Below, piece by piece: positions 44,629 through 51,764 of a DNA stretch of 64,000 nucleotides. The notes beneath the pieces were generated by a model. That model saw only the letters and a program-made list of their open reading frames with translations. It did no database searches and was not told the DNA's origin. Within the stretch, counting starts at the first letter, position 1. The number at the start of each line of letters is the position of its first letter. This DNA is from Candidatus Electrothrix rattekaaiensis (GTDB taxonomy: Bacteria > Desulfobacterota > Desulfobulbia > Desulfobulbales > Desulfobulbaceae), in the NCBI GenBank assembly GCA_032595675.1, contig JAVQMD010000002.1:496001-560000 (forward strand), written 5' to 3'. A program made the position numbers and the translations under genes.

Positions 44629-46308
44629 ATGAAAGAATTGATGTTGATGGAGCCGACAAACCTCACCTTTCAAGAGTTGTTCAGTAACGGGATGCGGTAT
44701 GCTGTCCCTCGATTTCAACGTGATTATGCCTGGGGTTTGGAGCAGTGGGAGGATTTATGGTCCGATCTCAGTACCTTGCCTGATGAACATTACCATTATA
44801 TGGGGTATATTGTTCTTCAGAGGAAAGAGCAGTATCATTTCGAGGTCATTGATGGACAGCAGCGACTGGTAACGGCAACCCTGATTATCCTGGCGGCAAT
44901 GAAACAGATTCAGGACTTGATTGATGCCGAACAGGATCCCAAAAATAATAAAGAACGACTTGATGAATTACGCAGCAGGTTTATCGGTTCCAAAGATATT
45001 GTTTCCTTAAAGGTGAGCAGTAAGCTTTCCTTGAATCGTAATAATAAACGTTTCTATCGCTCAGTTTGTTCTCAACTGGCAGCCCCTAATGTTCGCGGTC
45101 TTACCGTCACCAATAAGCTGGTAAAAAAATGTTTTGACTTCTTCTATAAACAAAAAATAGGAGTGGCAGGGCATGAAATCGCCGCCTTTGTTGAACAGGT
45201 CACCTCCGGCCTGATGTTCACCCGAATTGTTGTACAAGATAACCTGAACGCCTATAAGGTTTTTGAAACATTGAATGCTCGGGGTGTCCAGTTGTCCACC
45301 CCTGACCTGTTAAAGAATTATCTTTTTTCCGTGATTACTGGCAAGGATGACGTGCCGGATGAGCAGTTAGATGAACTGGATGAGGACTGGTCCGCTATTG
45401 TGGATCAGCTAGGAGAAAATACGTTTACCGACTTCACCCGTTATCATCATAATTTTCAAAAAAGGCTTGTCACGAAAAAAGGGTTGTTTAAATCCATCAG
45501 AGAATTGGCTGACACACCGGAGAGTTCGTATTCCTACGTACGATCATTAGCCGAATTCTCCCCTGTATACGCTTCGTTACTCAGCCCCTATGACGAGTGG
45601 TGGGCATTGCAGGGTGGTGAGTATCGACCGGCACGCCATTACCTGGAAGGACTAAAACTGTTTAACATTAAACAGCCTTTCACCATTCTGATGGCGGCCT
45701 TTAAGGCCTTTTCCCCTGATGAGTTCATTAAGCTGCTCCGTTATCTCTATGTCCTTTCCATTCGCTATAACGTCATTTGTCGCCATTCGCCCAATGAGCA
45801 GGAACGGAGTTATAATCGAATCGCGATGCGGGTGTTTCATAAGGAATACACGCAGGCAAGTCATGTGAAAAACTCTGAGGAATTCAGAACCTTGTATCCA
45901 GAAGACAGCAGTTTTAAAAACGCTTTTGAGTTTTATAAGATGCCCAGCAGAAGATCTTCAAAAAAGATTAGGTTTCTGCTGGCGGAGATTGAGCGATTTC
46001 TGGGGCATCAAGTTGATTACACGAAGACAAGTCTTGAGCATGTCTGTCCGTATAATCCTGATCAAGGTTGGTATGACCATTTTGGTCAAGGGGCCAATGA
46101 GATAGCTGATCGTCTCGGTAATATGGTTCTTTTGACAAAAGATGATCTGAAAAGGAGCACCTTTTTCCAGAAGAAGGAAGCATACCTTCTCTCTCCATTT
46201 CGCTTGGCGTGTAAGGTTGCGGAGTATGAGGAGTGGAATCTGAAAAATGTGAATTTGTTCCAGGAATGGCTTGCCTGTCAGGCGGCTTTGGCTTGGAGGG
46301 TGGGTTAG
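44629..46308 (+). CDS. DUF262/DUF1524 protein, GmrSD-like
   Basis: The 559-residue protein has an N-terminal DUF262 domain with the nucleotide motif DGQQR (75-79) and NARGVQLSTPDLLKN (near 217), and a C-terminal DUF1524 His-Me finger-type region with LEHVCPYNP (near 470) and RLGNMVLLTKDDL. In GmrSD the two domains form a type IV restriction enzyme that hydrolyses NTP and cuts modified DNA. The SD and ATG follow a 30-bp gap after aapP. It is the left-hand member of the defence-rich stretch that runs to 53.5 kb. Confidence 0.85.
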   Translation: MKELMLMEPTNLTFQELFSNGMRYAVPRFQRDYAWGLEQWEDLWSDLSTLPDEHYHYMGYIVLQRKEQYHFEVIDGQQRLVTATLIILAAMKQIQDLIDAEQDPKNNKERLDELRSRFIGSKDIVSLKVSSKLSLNRNNKRFYRSVCSQLAAPNVRGLTVTNKLVKKCFDFFYKQKIGVAGHEIAAFVEQVTSGLMFTRIVVQDNLNAYKVFETLNARGVQLSTPDLLKNYLFSVITGKDDVPDEQLDELDEDWSAIVDQLGENTFTDFTRYHHNFQKRLVTKKGLFKSIRELADTPESSYSYVRSLAEFSPVYASLLSPYDEWWALQGGEYRPARHYLEGLKLFNIKQPFTILMAAFKAFSPDEFIKLLRYLYVLSIRYNVICRHSPNEQERSYNRIAMRVFHKEYTQASHVKNSEEFRTLYPEDSSFKNAFEFYKMPSRRSSKKIRFLLAEIERFLGHQVDYTKTSLEHVCPYNPDQGWYDHFGQGANEIADRLGNMVLLTKDDLKRSTFFQKKEAYLLSPFRLACKVAEYEEWNLKNVNLFQEWLACQAALAWRVG

Positions 46309-46348
46309 TGCCTTACCCCCTCAACTTCTGTCATGAAAAGTAAGAAAA

Positions 46349-46510
46349 TCAAGCGGCTATTTTTAAAATATTTTCAATAGATGTAACCAGTAGCGCATTC
46401 AGAGCGTTTGCCAGCCGCATCCCCTTGACAGTCACCTTATATCGATTCGCCTGTGGTTCGTTCAGCCCCTCCAGGGCAGCGGAAAAAAAGTGTGCTGGCT
46501 GGCAGTATAC
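46349..46510 (-). pseudogene. Minus-strand relic, winged-helix-like C terminus
   Basis: An open frame without a start ends at 46349 and reads ALEGLNEPQANRYKVTVKGM and then RLANALNALLVTSIENILKI. The pattern (helix, YKVTVKG wing, helix) resembles the last winged-helix segment of some DNA-binding proteins. It is cut off upstream by a stop at 46511-46513. Confidence 0.35.
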
Positions 46511-46557
46511 CTACTGTCGGTCTCACGTTATTCCATTTATTTTTCTTAGGAGTGTTC

Positions 46558-47100
46558 ATGATGAAAAAAATTGTTTTGTTAACCTTGTTAATCAGTATGC
46601 TGGGTCTGTTTTCTGTCCAGGCGAATCAAGGTCGGCCTGGTCCCGGTTTTATGCCCAACACCGGGGATGTGGAGTTTGATCAATTCTTGCTCCGGGTGAA
46701 CACCACTGCCGAGGTAAAAGTAGAGACGTATATCAGGGATCTCAGCACTGCTTTCCACGTTCCTGTCCAAAGGATCAATCGACTAATTCGTAAGCAGCGA
46801 ATGGCACCGGCAGATGTCCTGCTTGTCCTGCAATTGGCGAACATGAACGGGGCTCCCCTGAAAAGGGTTCTTGAGCGGTATCGGCAATTCCGCCCGAAAG
46901 GCTGGCAAGCTGTCTTTACCTCTTTTGAGATTTATCCCGGTTCGCGGTTTTTTCTTATCCTGAGAAGAGAGATGCCGACCGTTATCGTTCGTTATGTTGA
47001 ACAATGGCAGAAAGGATCTAAGAAGAAAAAGGGCTCTAAAAAGAAAAAAGGTTCAAAGCGGAAAGGTTCAAAGAAAAAGAAGGGTTCAAAAGGGAAATGA
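46558..47100 (+). CDS. Exported protein with lysine/serine-repeat tail
   Basis: ATG 46558 (or the next ATG, 46561) follows TAGGAGTG; upstream in-frame codons are ignored. The 180-residue product has a signal peptide (KKIVLLTLLISMLGLFSVQA), a helical middle with no recognised domain (VPVQRINRLIRKQRMAPADV) and a 28-residue tail from about 152 on made of KGSKKKK units. A polycationic tail suggests binding to nucleic acid or anionic polymers outside the cytoplasm. It precedes rsmE by 28 bp. Confidence 0.65.
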   Translation: MMKKIVLLTLLISMLGLFSVQANQGRPGPGFMPNTGDVEFDQFLLRVNTTAEVKVETYIRDLSTAFHVPVQRINRLIRKQRMAPADVLLVLQLANMNGAPLKRVLERYRQFRPKGWQAVFTSFEIYPGSRFFLILRREMPTVIVRYVEQWQKGSKKKKGSKKKKGSKRKGSKKKKGSKGK

Positions 47101-47128
47101 GCCTGATCGTCCGGTGGTGAGAGTTGTT

Positions 47129-47875
47129 ATGCGACGCTTTTTTTATGATCCGAGTATCCAGGAGACTGAAGAGCAGATCCTGATTCTCGGCCCGGAGGCC
47201 CATCATATCAGAAATGTTCTGCGGATGCAGGTAGGTGACTGCGGCGAACTTTTTGACGGGAAAGGTGCTGTTGTGTCCGGTGAGATTGCTCGGATCAGCT
47301 CGAAAGAGGTGGTCTTTCAGGTACTCTCCCGGACGGATGCATCCGATTCCGGCGTTCCTCTGACCCTAGCTCAGGCCGTACTCAAAGGGAAAAAGATGGA
47401 CCTGTTGGTCCAAAAGGCCACTGAACTCGGGGTTTATACCTTTGTTCCTGTACTTACTCGCTATTGCGAAAATCCGGGTCGGGCTGGGAAGCAGGCCGCG
47501 AAGCAGCTCGAACGCTGGCAGCGGATCATGCTGGAGGCCTGCAAGCAGTGCCGCAGGCCCATTCCTATGCAGATTTGTCCCCCTACAGAGCTACAAGAGC
47601 TTTCTTTTCCGGTGGGGGGACATAAGGTTATGCCTTGGGAAAATGAGGCAAATACCCCCTTTTCCGCTCTTGAGCTGGACAACGGACAGCCCGTGCTTGT
47701 GCTGATCGGGCCGGAGGGCGGTTTTCATTCTTCTGAGGTTGCCTATGCGGAGGAGGTCGGATTCAGGACGATCTCGCTTGGGCCGCGTATCCTGCGGGCT
47801 GAGACCGCTGCCTTGGCTGCTGTGGTGTTGGCTCAGCAGGCTGCGGGGAATTTTGCGGCCTTTCCGGTCAGGTGA
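47129..47875 (+). CDS. rsmE: RsmE, 16S rRNA (uracil1498-N3)-methyltransferase
   Basis: The start at 47129 gives MRRFFYDPSIQETEEQILIL, the normal N terminus; a longer frame runs through the lysine-tail repeat of the previous gene. The 248-residue SPOUT enzyme has the trefoil-knot motifs LIGPEGGFHSSEV and LGPRILRAETAALAA. Two partial copies of its 3' end lie downstream at 50138-50236 and 50858-51036, with foreign genes between them. Confidence 0.95.
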   Translation: MRRFFYDPSIQETEEQILILGPEAHHIRNVLRMQVGDCGELFDGKGAVVSGEIARISSKEVVFQVLSRTDASDSGVPLTLAQAVLKGKKMDLLVQKATELGVYTFVPVLTRYCENPGRAGKQAAKQLERWQRIMLEACKQCRRPIPMQICPPTELQELSFPVGGHKVMPWENEANTPFSALELDNGQPVLVLIGPEGGFHSSEVAYAEEVGFRTISLGPRILRAETAALAAVVLAQQAAGNFAAFPVR

Positions 47876-47908
47876 TTTTTTCAGAAGTATACAACTTAAG
47901 CAATCGTT

Positions 47909-48796
47909 ATGAAACCATTATCAAAAGATCTGCAAACACCCAAGAAGAGCCTGGAAGAATTTTCAAGTGTCACCAAGAGAGTTTTAGGGCACTTACCTGA
48001 TATTGTTTCTGAAAGAGCTGCAACAAGGGATTATATTATTCTCTCTTCCGTAGTGGCTGGCACATCAAAATTTGCCCGTCCAATCAACGAAAAGTTGTTT
48101 ATCTTTGAGCGCAGTGCTTTTGATTTTGAATACAGAGAATTCCTTTCGATTATCGGAAAAATAAAAGCTGGAACCTCCGTCACAACAGAGGAACATCACG
48201 TCATAAACTCTGTTGTTTATACCATACAGCAAGCAATTGGTGTTGGAATGGATTTTTTGTGCAATCCAAACAGTTCAAGAAAACACGTTGGTAATAGATT
48301 TGAAGAACTCATTCGACTCGTTGTGACCGAATTAGGGGTACAAAATGATAACGTCGTTTTTAAAATCCCTTATCCATCGGAGCAAGGAGAGAAATTATAT
48401 TCCTGTGAAACAGATATTATTCTTTCTCCTCACGATTCGGTGAGATCAGAGACGAAATTCATAGATAATAAGGAGATTATTGTTTCTCTCAAAACAACAT
48501 CTAAAGACAGGATGGGAAAGATTTTTCTCGACAAATTGCTCATGCAAAAATTCGCAGGACACCCTGTCAAGGTCATCGGAATTTTTTTGAATGATGTCCA
48601 GAGAAAACAAACAGATAAAATCAGTTACACATTTGTATCCGGTTTATTCATGGTATACACTAAGTTCCTCACAGAATTGGAAGGAGTCTACTTTGTCGAT
48701 CCTCCACCCATCACAAAAAATTCACCATATAACCAGCATGTTTTCCCTTTTTCAAAGTTTGTTACAGAGGATATCTGGGCATTACTCTCCTCTTAA
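47909..48796 (+). CDS. Type II restriction endonuclease (PD-(D/E)XK type)
   Basis: The 295-residue protein has a probable nuclease site, with acidic residues in CETDIILSPHD and the E-x-K-like strand EIIVSLKTTSKDRMGK (about residues 190-205). The isolectic specificity cannot be told from sequence. It is convergent with a DNA methyltransferase and overlaps its 3' end by 15 bp, a typical compact R-M arrangement. The A/T-rich codon use differs from rsmE upstream and suggests transfer. Confidence 0.78.
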   Translation: MKPLSKDLQTPKKSLEEFSSVTKRVLGHLPDIVSERAATRDYIILSSVVAGTSKFARPINEKLFIFERSAFDFEYREFLSIIGKIKAGTSVTTEEHHVINSVVYTIQQAIGVGMDFLCNPNSSRKHVGNRFEELIRLVVTELGVQNDNVVFKIPYPSEQGEKLYSCETDIILSPHDSVRSETKFIDNKEIIVSLKTTSKDRMGKIFLDKLLMQKFAGHPVKVIGIFLNDVQRKQTDKISYTFVSGLFMVYTKFLTELEGVYFVDPPPITKNSPYNQHVFPFSKFVTEDIWALLSS

Positions 48797-49849
48797 TTTT
48801 CTGCGACGCTCAACAGCCTCTGCTTCTTCCCCGTTATCGGCAATTCTTTTAAGATGACACTTATTTTGGAGTCTTTTTTTGATCGTATAGCAATATTCTT
48901 TTTGCGTCTCAGTCCCAAGCCATTTCCGTTGGAACGCTTCGGCTACAGCATAAGTGGTTCCAGAACCACCAAAAGGATCTACCACCAAGTCGTCAGGGTT
49001 TGAAGAGGCGAGCACACATTTTTTTACCAGCTCTATGGGCTTTTGAGTCGGGTGTTTTTCTCTCTCCCATGAGTTATTTGTTAGAGTAGGTATCTCAAAG
49101 ACATCTTTTGGCTTTGCCCCCTTGGGATGTGGCGTCCAGACATATTTTTTTCCATTGCCATATTGTGAGCTTTTTGCTTGCGGGTGGCGTGGATATTTTA
49201 AGGTATGGGCATTATAAGGAAGGCGCACTTCATCAACATTGAAAATGATCTTGTTGCTTTTCCGAAAGTGTAATAAGCTCTCGTGAGAACGCCCCCAGTC
49301 ATTTGCAAGGTTGGCTTTGTTTCGGTAGTACCAAACGAGCCACTTACACCCCTTAAAAAGGCTGCTGGCAGCCCATTTTAAGTCAGCTAATATTTCCGAA
49401 AACCCACATATATATAAACTTCCATTTGGCGCGAGAACACGATTTGCTTCTCTTATCCATTTCATGCTCCAGTCAACATATTCCTTTTGTGACTCAAACG
49501 TATCCCACTCTGCCTTTTTTATATTATAAGGTGGATCGGCAAAAATCAGTTGAACGGACGAGGTTTCGATGGTTTTAAGGAAAGTTATTGCATCTTCATT
49601 GTATAGCTGACCTAAACCCGTCTTGAAAAAAGGCGTTATTTGATATTGCAAAGAATTTGCATAGTCAGTTATATATTGATTTTCTAACTCGTTGAGTACA
49701 AATTCAATCTGTTCTTCATTGTAGACGCGATAATTATTAATCGGGTGTCGTTGAGAAGGGAACTTGCCGGTTTTGTCCCATCTTCTTAAAGTTTCTGAAC
49801 TTACCCCGATTTTTTTGGCAGCTTGACTGATAGTGAGATAATTTTCCAT
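48782..49849 (-). CDS. DNA methyltransferase with N-terminal MerR-type helix-turn-helix
   Basis: ATG 49849 (MENYLTISQAAKKIGVSSET) is chosen for its AGGAAAAG site; longer starts add nothing. The 355-residue protein has a MerR-like HTH at 1-55 (LRRWDKTGKFPS, YRVYNEEQ) and then a beta-class N6-adenine/N4-cytosine methyltransferase: DPPYN at 105-109 and the AdoMet loop DPFGGSGTT near 300, in the order IV before I. It should protect DNA from the adjacent nuclease. The HTH may let the enzyme repress its own promoter. Confidence 0.9.
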   Translation of the reverse strand: MENYLTISQAAKKIGVSSETLRRWDKTGKFPSQRHPINNYRVYNEEQIEFVLNELENQYITDYANSLQYQITPFFKTGLGQLYNEDAITFLKTIETSSVQLIFADPPYNIKKAEWDTFESQKEYVDWSMKWIREANRVLAPNGSLYICGFSEILADLKWAASSLFKGCKWLVWYYRNKANLANDWGRSHESLLHFRKSNKIIFNVDEVRLPYNAHTLKYPRHPQAKSSQYGNGKKYVWTPHPKGAKPKDVFEIPTLTNNSWEREKHPTQKPIELVKKCVLASSNPDDLVVDPFGGSGTTYAVAEAFQRKWLGTETQKEYCYTIKKRLQNKCHLKRIADNGEEAEAVERRRKLRGE

Positions 49850-50137
49850 AACTTTTCCTGTAACCATAATGGACTGTAAAACATTAAACAACGTTACACA
49901 TGAAACCTTATACAACATATCGCATTGTCAGGGCAATATTTTTTTACACTCAGTGTATAATTATAAGTTTTCTAAATACTTTTCTTCTTTATTCGGCAAG
50001 TTAATAATTGAAAAGCGGAGAGATTTCAAAAGATACCGGAAAAAATGATTACAGCGGATAAGGTTGATTCAGGTCACAGCCTTGTAGGGCGCATTTCATG
50101 CACCATTTTTGGAGCGGGGGCCTCCGCAAATCCTACC
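49850..50137. other. Intergenic region upstream of the methyltransferase
   Basis: It contains TACACTCAGTGTA (about 49947-49960), a near-perfect palindrome within a T/A-rich part that could be the operator of the HTH-methyltransferase. The rest joins the first rsmE remnant, with no gene. Confidence 0.4.
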
Positions 50138-50236
50138 GAGCTGGACAAAACGGCCAGTTTGTCCTCATGCTTATCGGGCCGGAAGGCGGTCTTGGCTGCT
50201 GTGGTGTTGGTTCAGCAGGGGCTGGGGAATTTTTCG
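50138..50236 (+). pseudogene. Degraded copy of the rsmE 3' end, fragment 1
   Basis: The sequence GAGCTGGACAAAACGGCC then GTCCTCATGCTTATCGGGCC encodes a mutated ELDKNGQFVLMLIGPEGG (one A lost from an A-run). It then jumps over about 85 bp of rsmE to CTTGGCTGCTGTGGTGTTGG, encoding LAAVVLVQQGLGNF. It matches rsmE residues about 180-198 and 228-243, with many third-position differences, so it comes from a divergent rsmE or is an old copy. Confidence 0.85.
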
Positions 50237-50255
50237 TTAAGTTAAAATTAGATAG

Positions 50256-50792
50256 AGGGGCCAATCTTTGTACAAACAATCGCTCATTGAGCCGAACGAA
50301 GATATTGTGAAGCTTGCACTGGGAAGACATAATCAACTTCACGCAGATATAGTTCATGAATTCTGTTCGCGCTTTGTTGGTTCCGGTGGCAGGCTTTTAT
50401 ATATAGGTGATACAGCAAGCAGCCGCAACGAAGGCGGAAAATTGATGTTTTTAGAATCTGATTACCTGGAGTCGTTAGGTGTTCCACCTCTATCCCATGA
50501 CAAGTTGCCTGATGTAATTGTGTATGACAAAGATCGGGAATGGTTGTTTTTGATCGAAGCCGTCACAAGTCATGGGCCTATTTCACCCAGGCGTTGGATT
50601 GAGCTTGAACAATCCTTTAAAGACTGTAAGGTCGGTCTTGTTTATGTAACGGCCTTTCCTGATCGTGCAGAATTCCGCAAGAACGCGGCTGACATTGCAT
50701 GGGAAACTGAAGTTTGGATTGCCGAGAATCCAGACCATATGATTCATTTTAACGGTGGTCGGTTTTTAGGGCCTTATGGAAAGAATAGTTGA
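50256..50792 (+). pseudogene. BsuBI/PstI-type restriction endonuclease, C-terminal domain only
   Basis: The frame opens after a stop at 50253-50255 with TTG 50268 as its only possible early start. About 175 residues match the C-terminal catalytic domain of BsuBI/PstI enzymes: [35 protein letters not shown] and [18 protein letters not shown]. The N-terminal half, normally about 150 residues with a winged helix, is missing, and no gamma-class partner methyltransferase is adjacent. It is probably an inactive or repurposed relic between the two rsmE fragments. Confidence 0.8.
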
Positions 50793-50857
50793 TATAATGA
50801 TATGTGCTCTAAGGTTTTAGAAGAAAAGCGTTTATTGTTCAGTAGGGGCTTCCTTCT

Positions 50858-51036
50858 TCGCTCTTGAGCTGGACAACGGACAACCTGTGCTTGTGCTGAT
50901 CGGCCCGGAGGGCGGCTTTCATCCTTCTGAGGTTGCCTATGCGGGGAGGAGGTCGGATTCAGGACGATTTCGCTTGGACCGCGTATCCTGCGGGCAGAGA
51001 CTGCTGCCTTGGCTGCTGTGGTTGTACTGGTTCAGG
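50858..51036 (+). pseudogene. Close copy of the rsmE 3' end, fragment 2
   Basis: It aligns with rsmE bases about 47662-47838 with roughly nine substitutions, a 2-nt insertion (GCGGGGAGG for GCGGAGG) that breaks the frame, and a divergent end. The words CGCTCTTGAGCTGGACAACG and GAGGTTGCCTATGCGG are shared exactly. It is much closer to intact rsmE than fragment 1 is, which suggests a recent duplication or displacement. Confidence 0.9.
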
Positions 51037-51063
51037 GGTATCCTACTTGTTGGTGTTAATGAA

Positions 51064-51762
51064 ATGAAATGTATGAATAAAGAACCACATCAAGTGCTGG
51101 TTGAGTTACATCAGAAGTTCAATGAGAATTTTAGTGAATGGGATTCATTAGGCGATCACGGGCTTGAAAAAACCTTTGTAGGTTTGCAATGCATAGCTGC
51201 TGTTGGTGAGGTGCTTGAAGAACGAAAGTCATCAAAACATCACGACATATGCTGTAAAGTTTATGACGAAATATTTTCAGATGGGGTTTCTTCCGTATAT
51301 TTAGCTGCCAATGCAATGGACAAGCCAGCAGGGATTGTGCTCAGGCGAGTGCTCGAACTAGGAGTGGCAGCGCTTTATTTGTGGGATATGCCGCATATGG
51401 CTTTTTCATGGAATCATCACGATCAAGATCTCAGTTTTACAGAGATGCTTAAGTATCTAAATTCAAAAGGCTTTGTTTCTTATATTAATAAAGAGAATAA
51501 AGTAAATATCGGAAATGAGCTAATACCCACTTCTAGGGCTCAGGAGATTTATGGATCTTTAAGCGACATTGTTCACGGAAAAATAGCCACTTTTGAAACA
51601 TCAATACCCGAGCGTTTCAAGTTCGTAAATGAAGACTGGAGTCAGTTCGTCATGATTATTGAGGAGGTGCTTGCTATGTTGGTTAAAGCATTCCTACTGC
51701 GATTTGATATTGCGGATAATATGTTTGCCAAGGTACCGCAAGCCAAAAAGGAGTTTAGTTAA
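51064..51762 (+). CDS. Unknown protein of the rsmE-linked two-gene system (partner of the ATPase)
   Basis: The first in-frame ATG after the rsmE fragment is at 51064 (51073 is a close alternative). The open frame also extends upstream into the fragment, which must not be counted. The 232-residue protein is mostly helical, with EVLEERKSSKHHDICCKVYD in the first half, the aromatic-rich YLWDMPHMAFSWNHHDQDLS at its centre, and a HEPN-like feel in SLSDIVHGKIATFE (near 170). No catalytic motif can be asserted. Only 2 bp separate it from the ATPase, so the two form one unit. Confidence 0.6.
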   Translation: MKCMNKEPHQVLVELHQKFNENFSEWDSLGDHGLEKTFVGLQCIAAVGEVLEERKSSKHHDICCKVYDEIFSDGVSSVYLAANAMDKPAGIVLRRVLELGVAALYLWDMPHMAFSWNHHDQDLSFTEMLKYLNSKGFVSYINKENKVNIGNELIPTSRAQEIYGSLSDIVHGKIATFETSIPERFKFVNEDWSQFVMIIEEVLAMLVKAFLLRFDIADNMFAKVPQAKKEFS

Positions 51763-51764
51763 TC

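Noticed and set aside
46994-47128. Long N-terminal extension of RsmE rich in lysine and arginine
   Set aside because: It is the lysine-tail repeat of the previous gene read in another frame; RsmE normally begins at the MRRFFYDP start.
50887-51063. N-terminal extension of the partner protein with IGPEGGFHPSEV
   Set aside because: This text is the rsmE fragment read in frame up to its 2-nt insertion and then out of frame. The protein most likely starts at 51064 or 51073.
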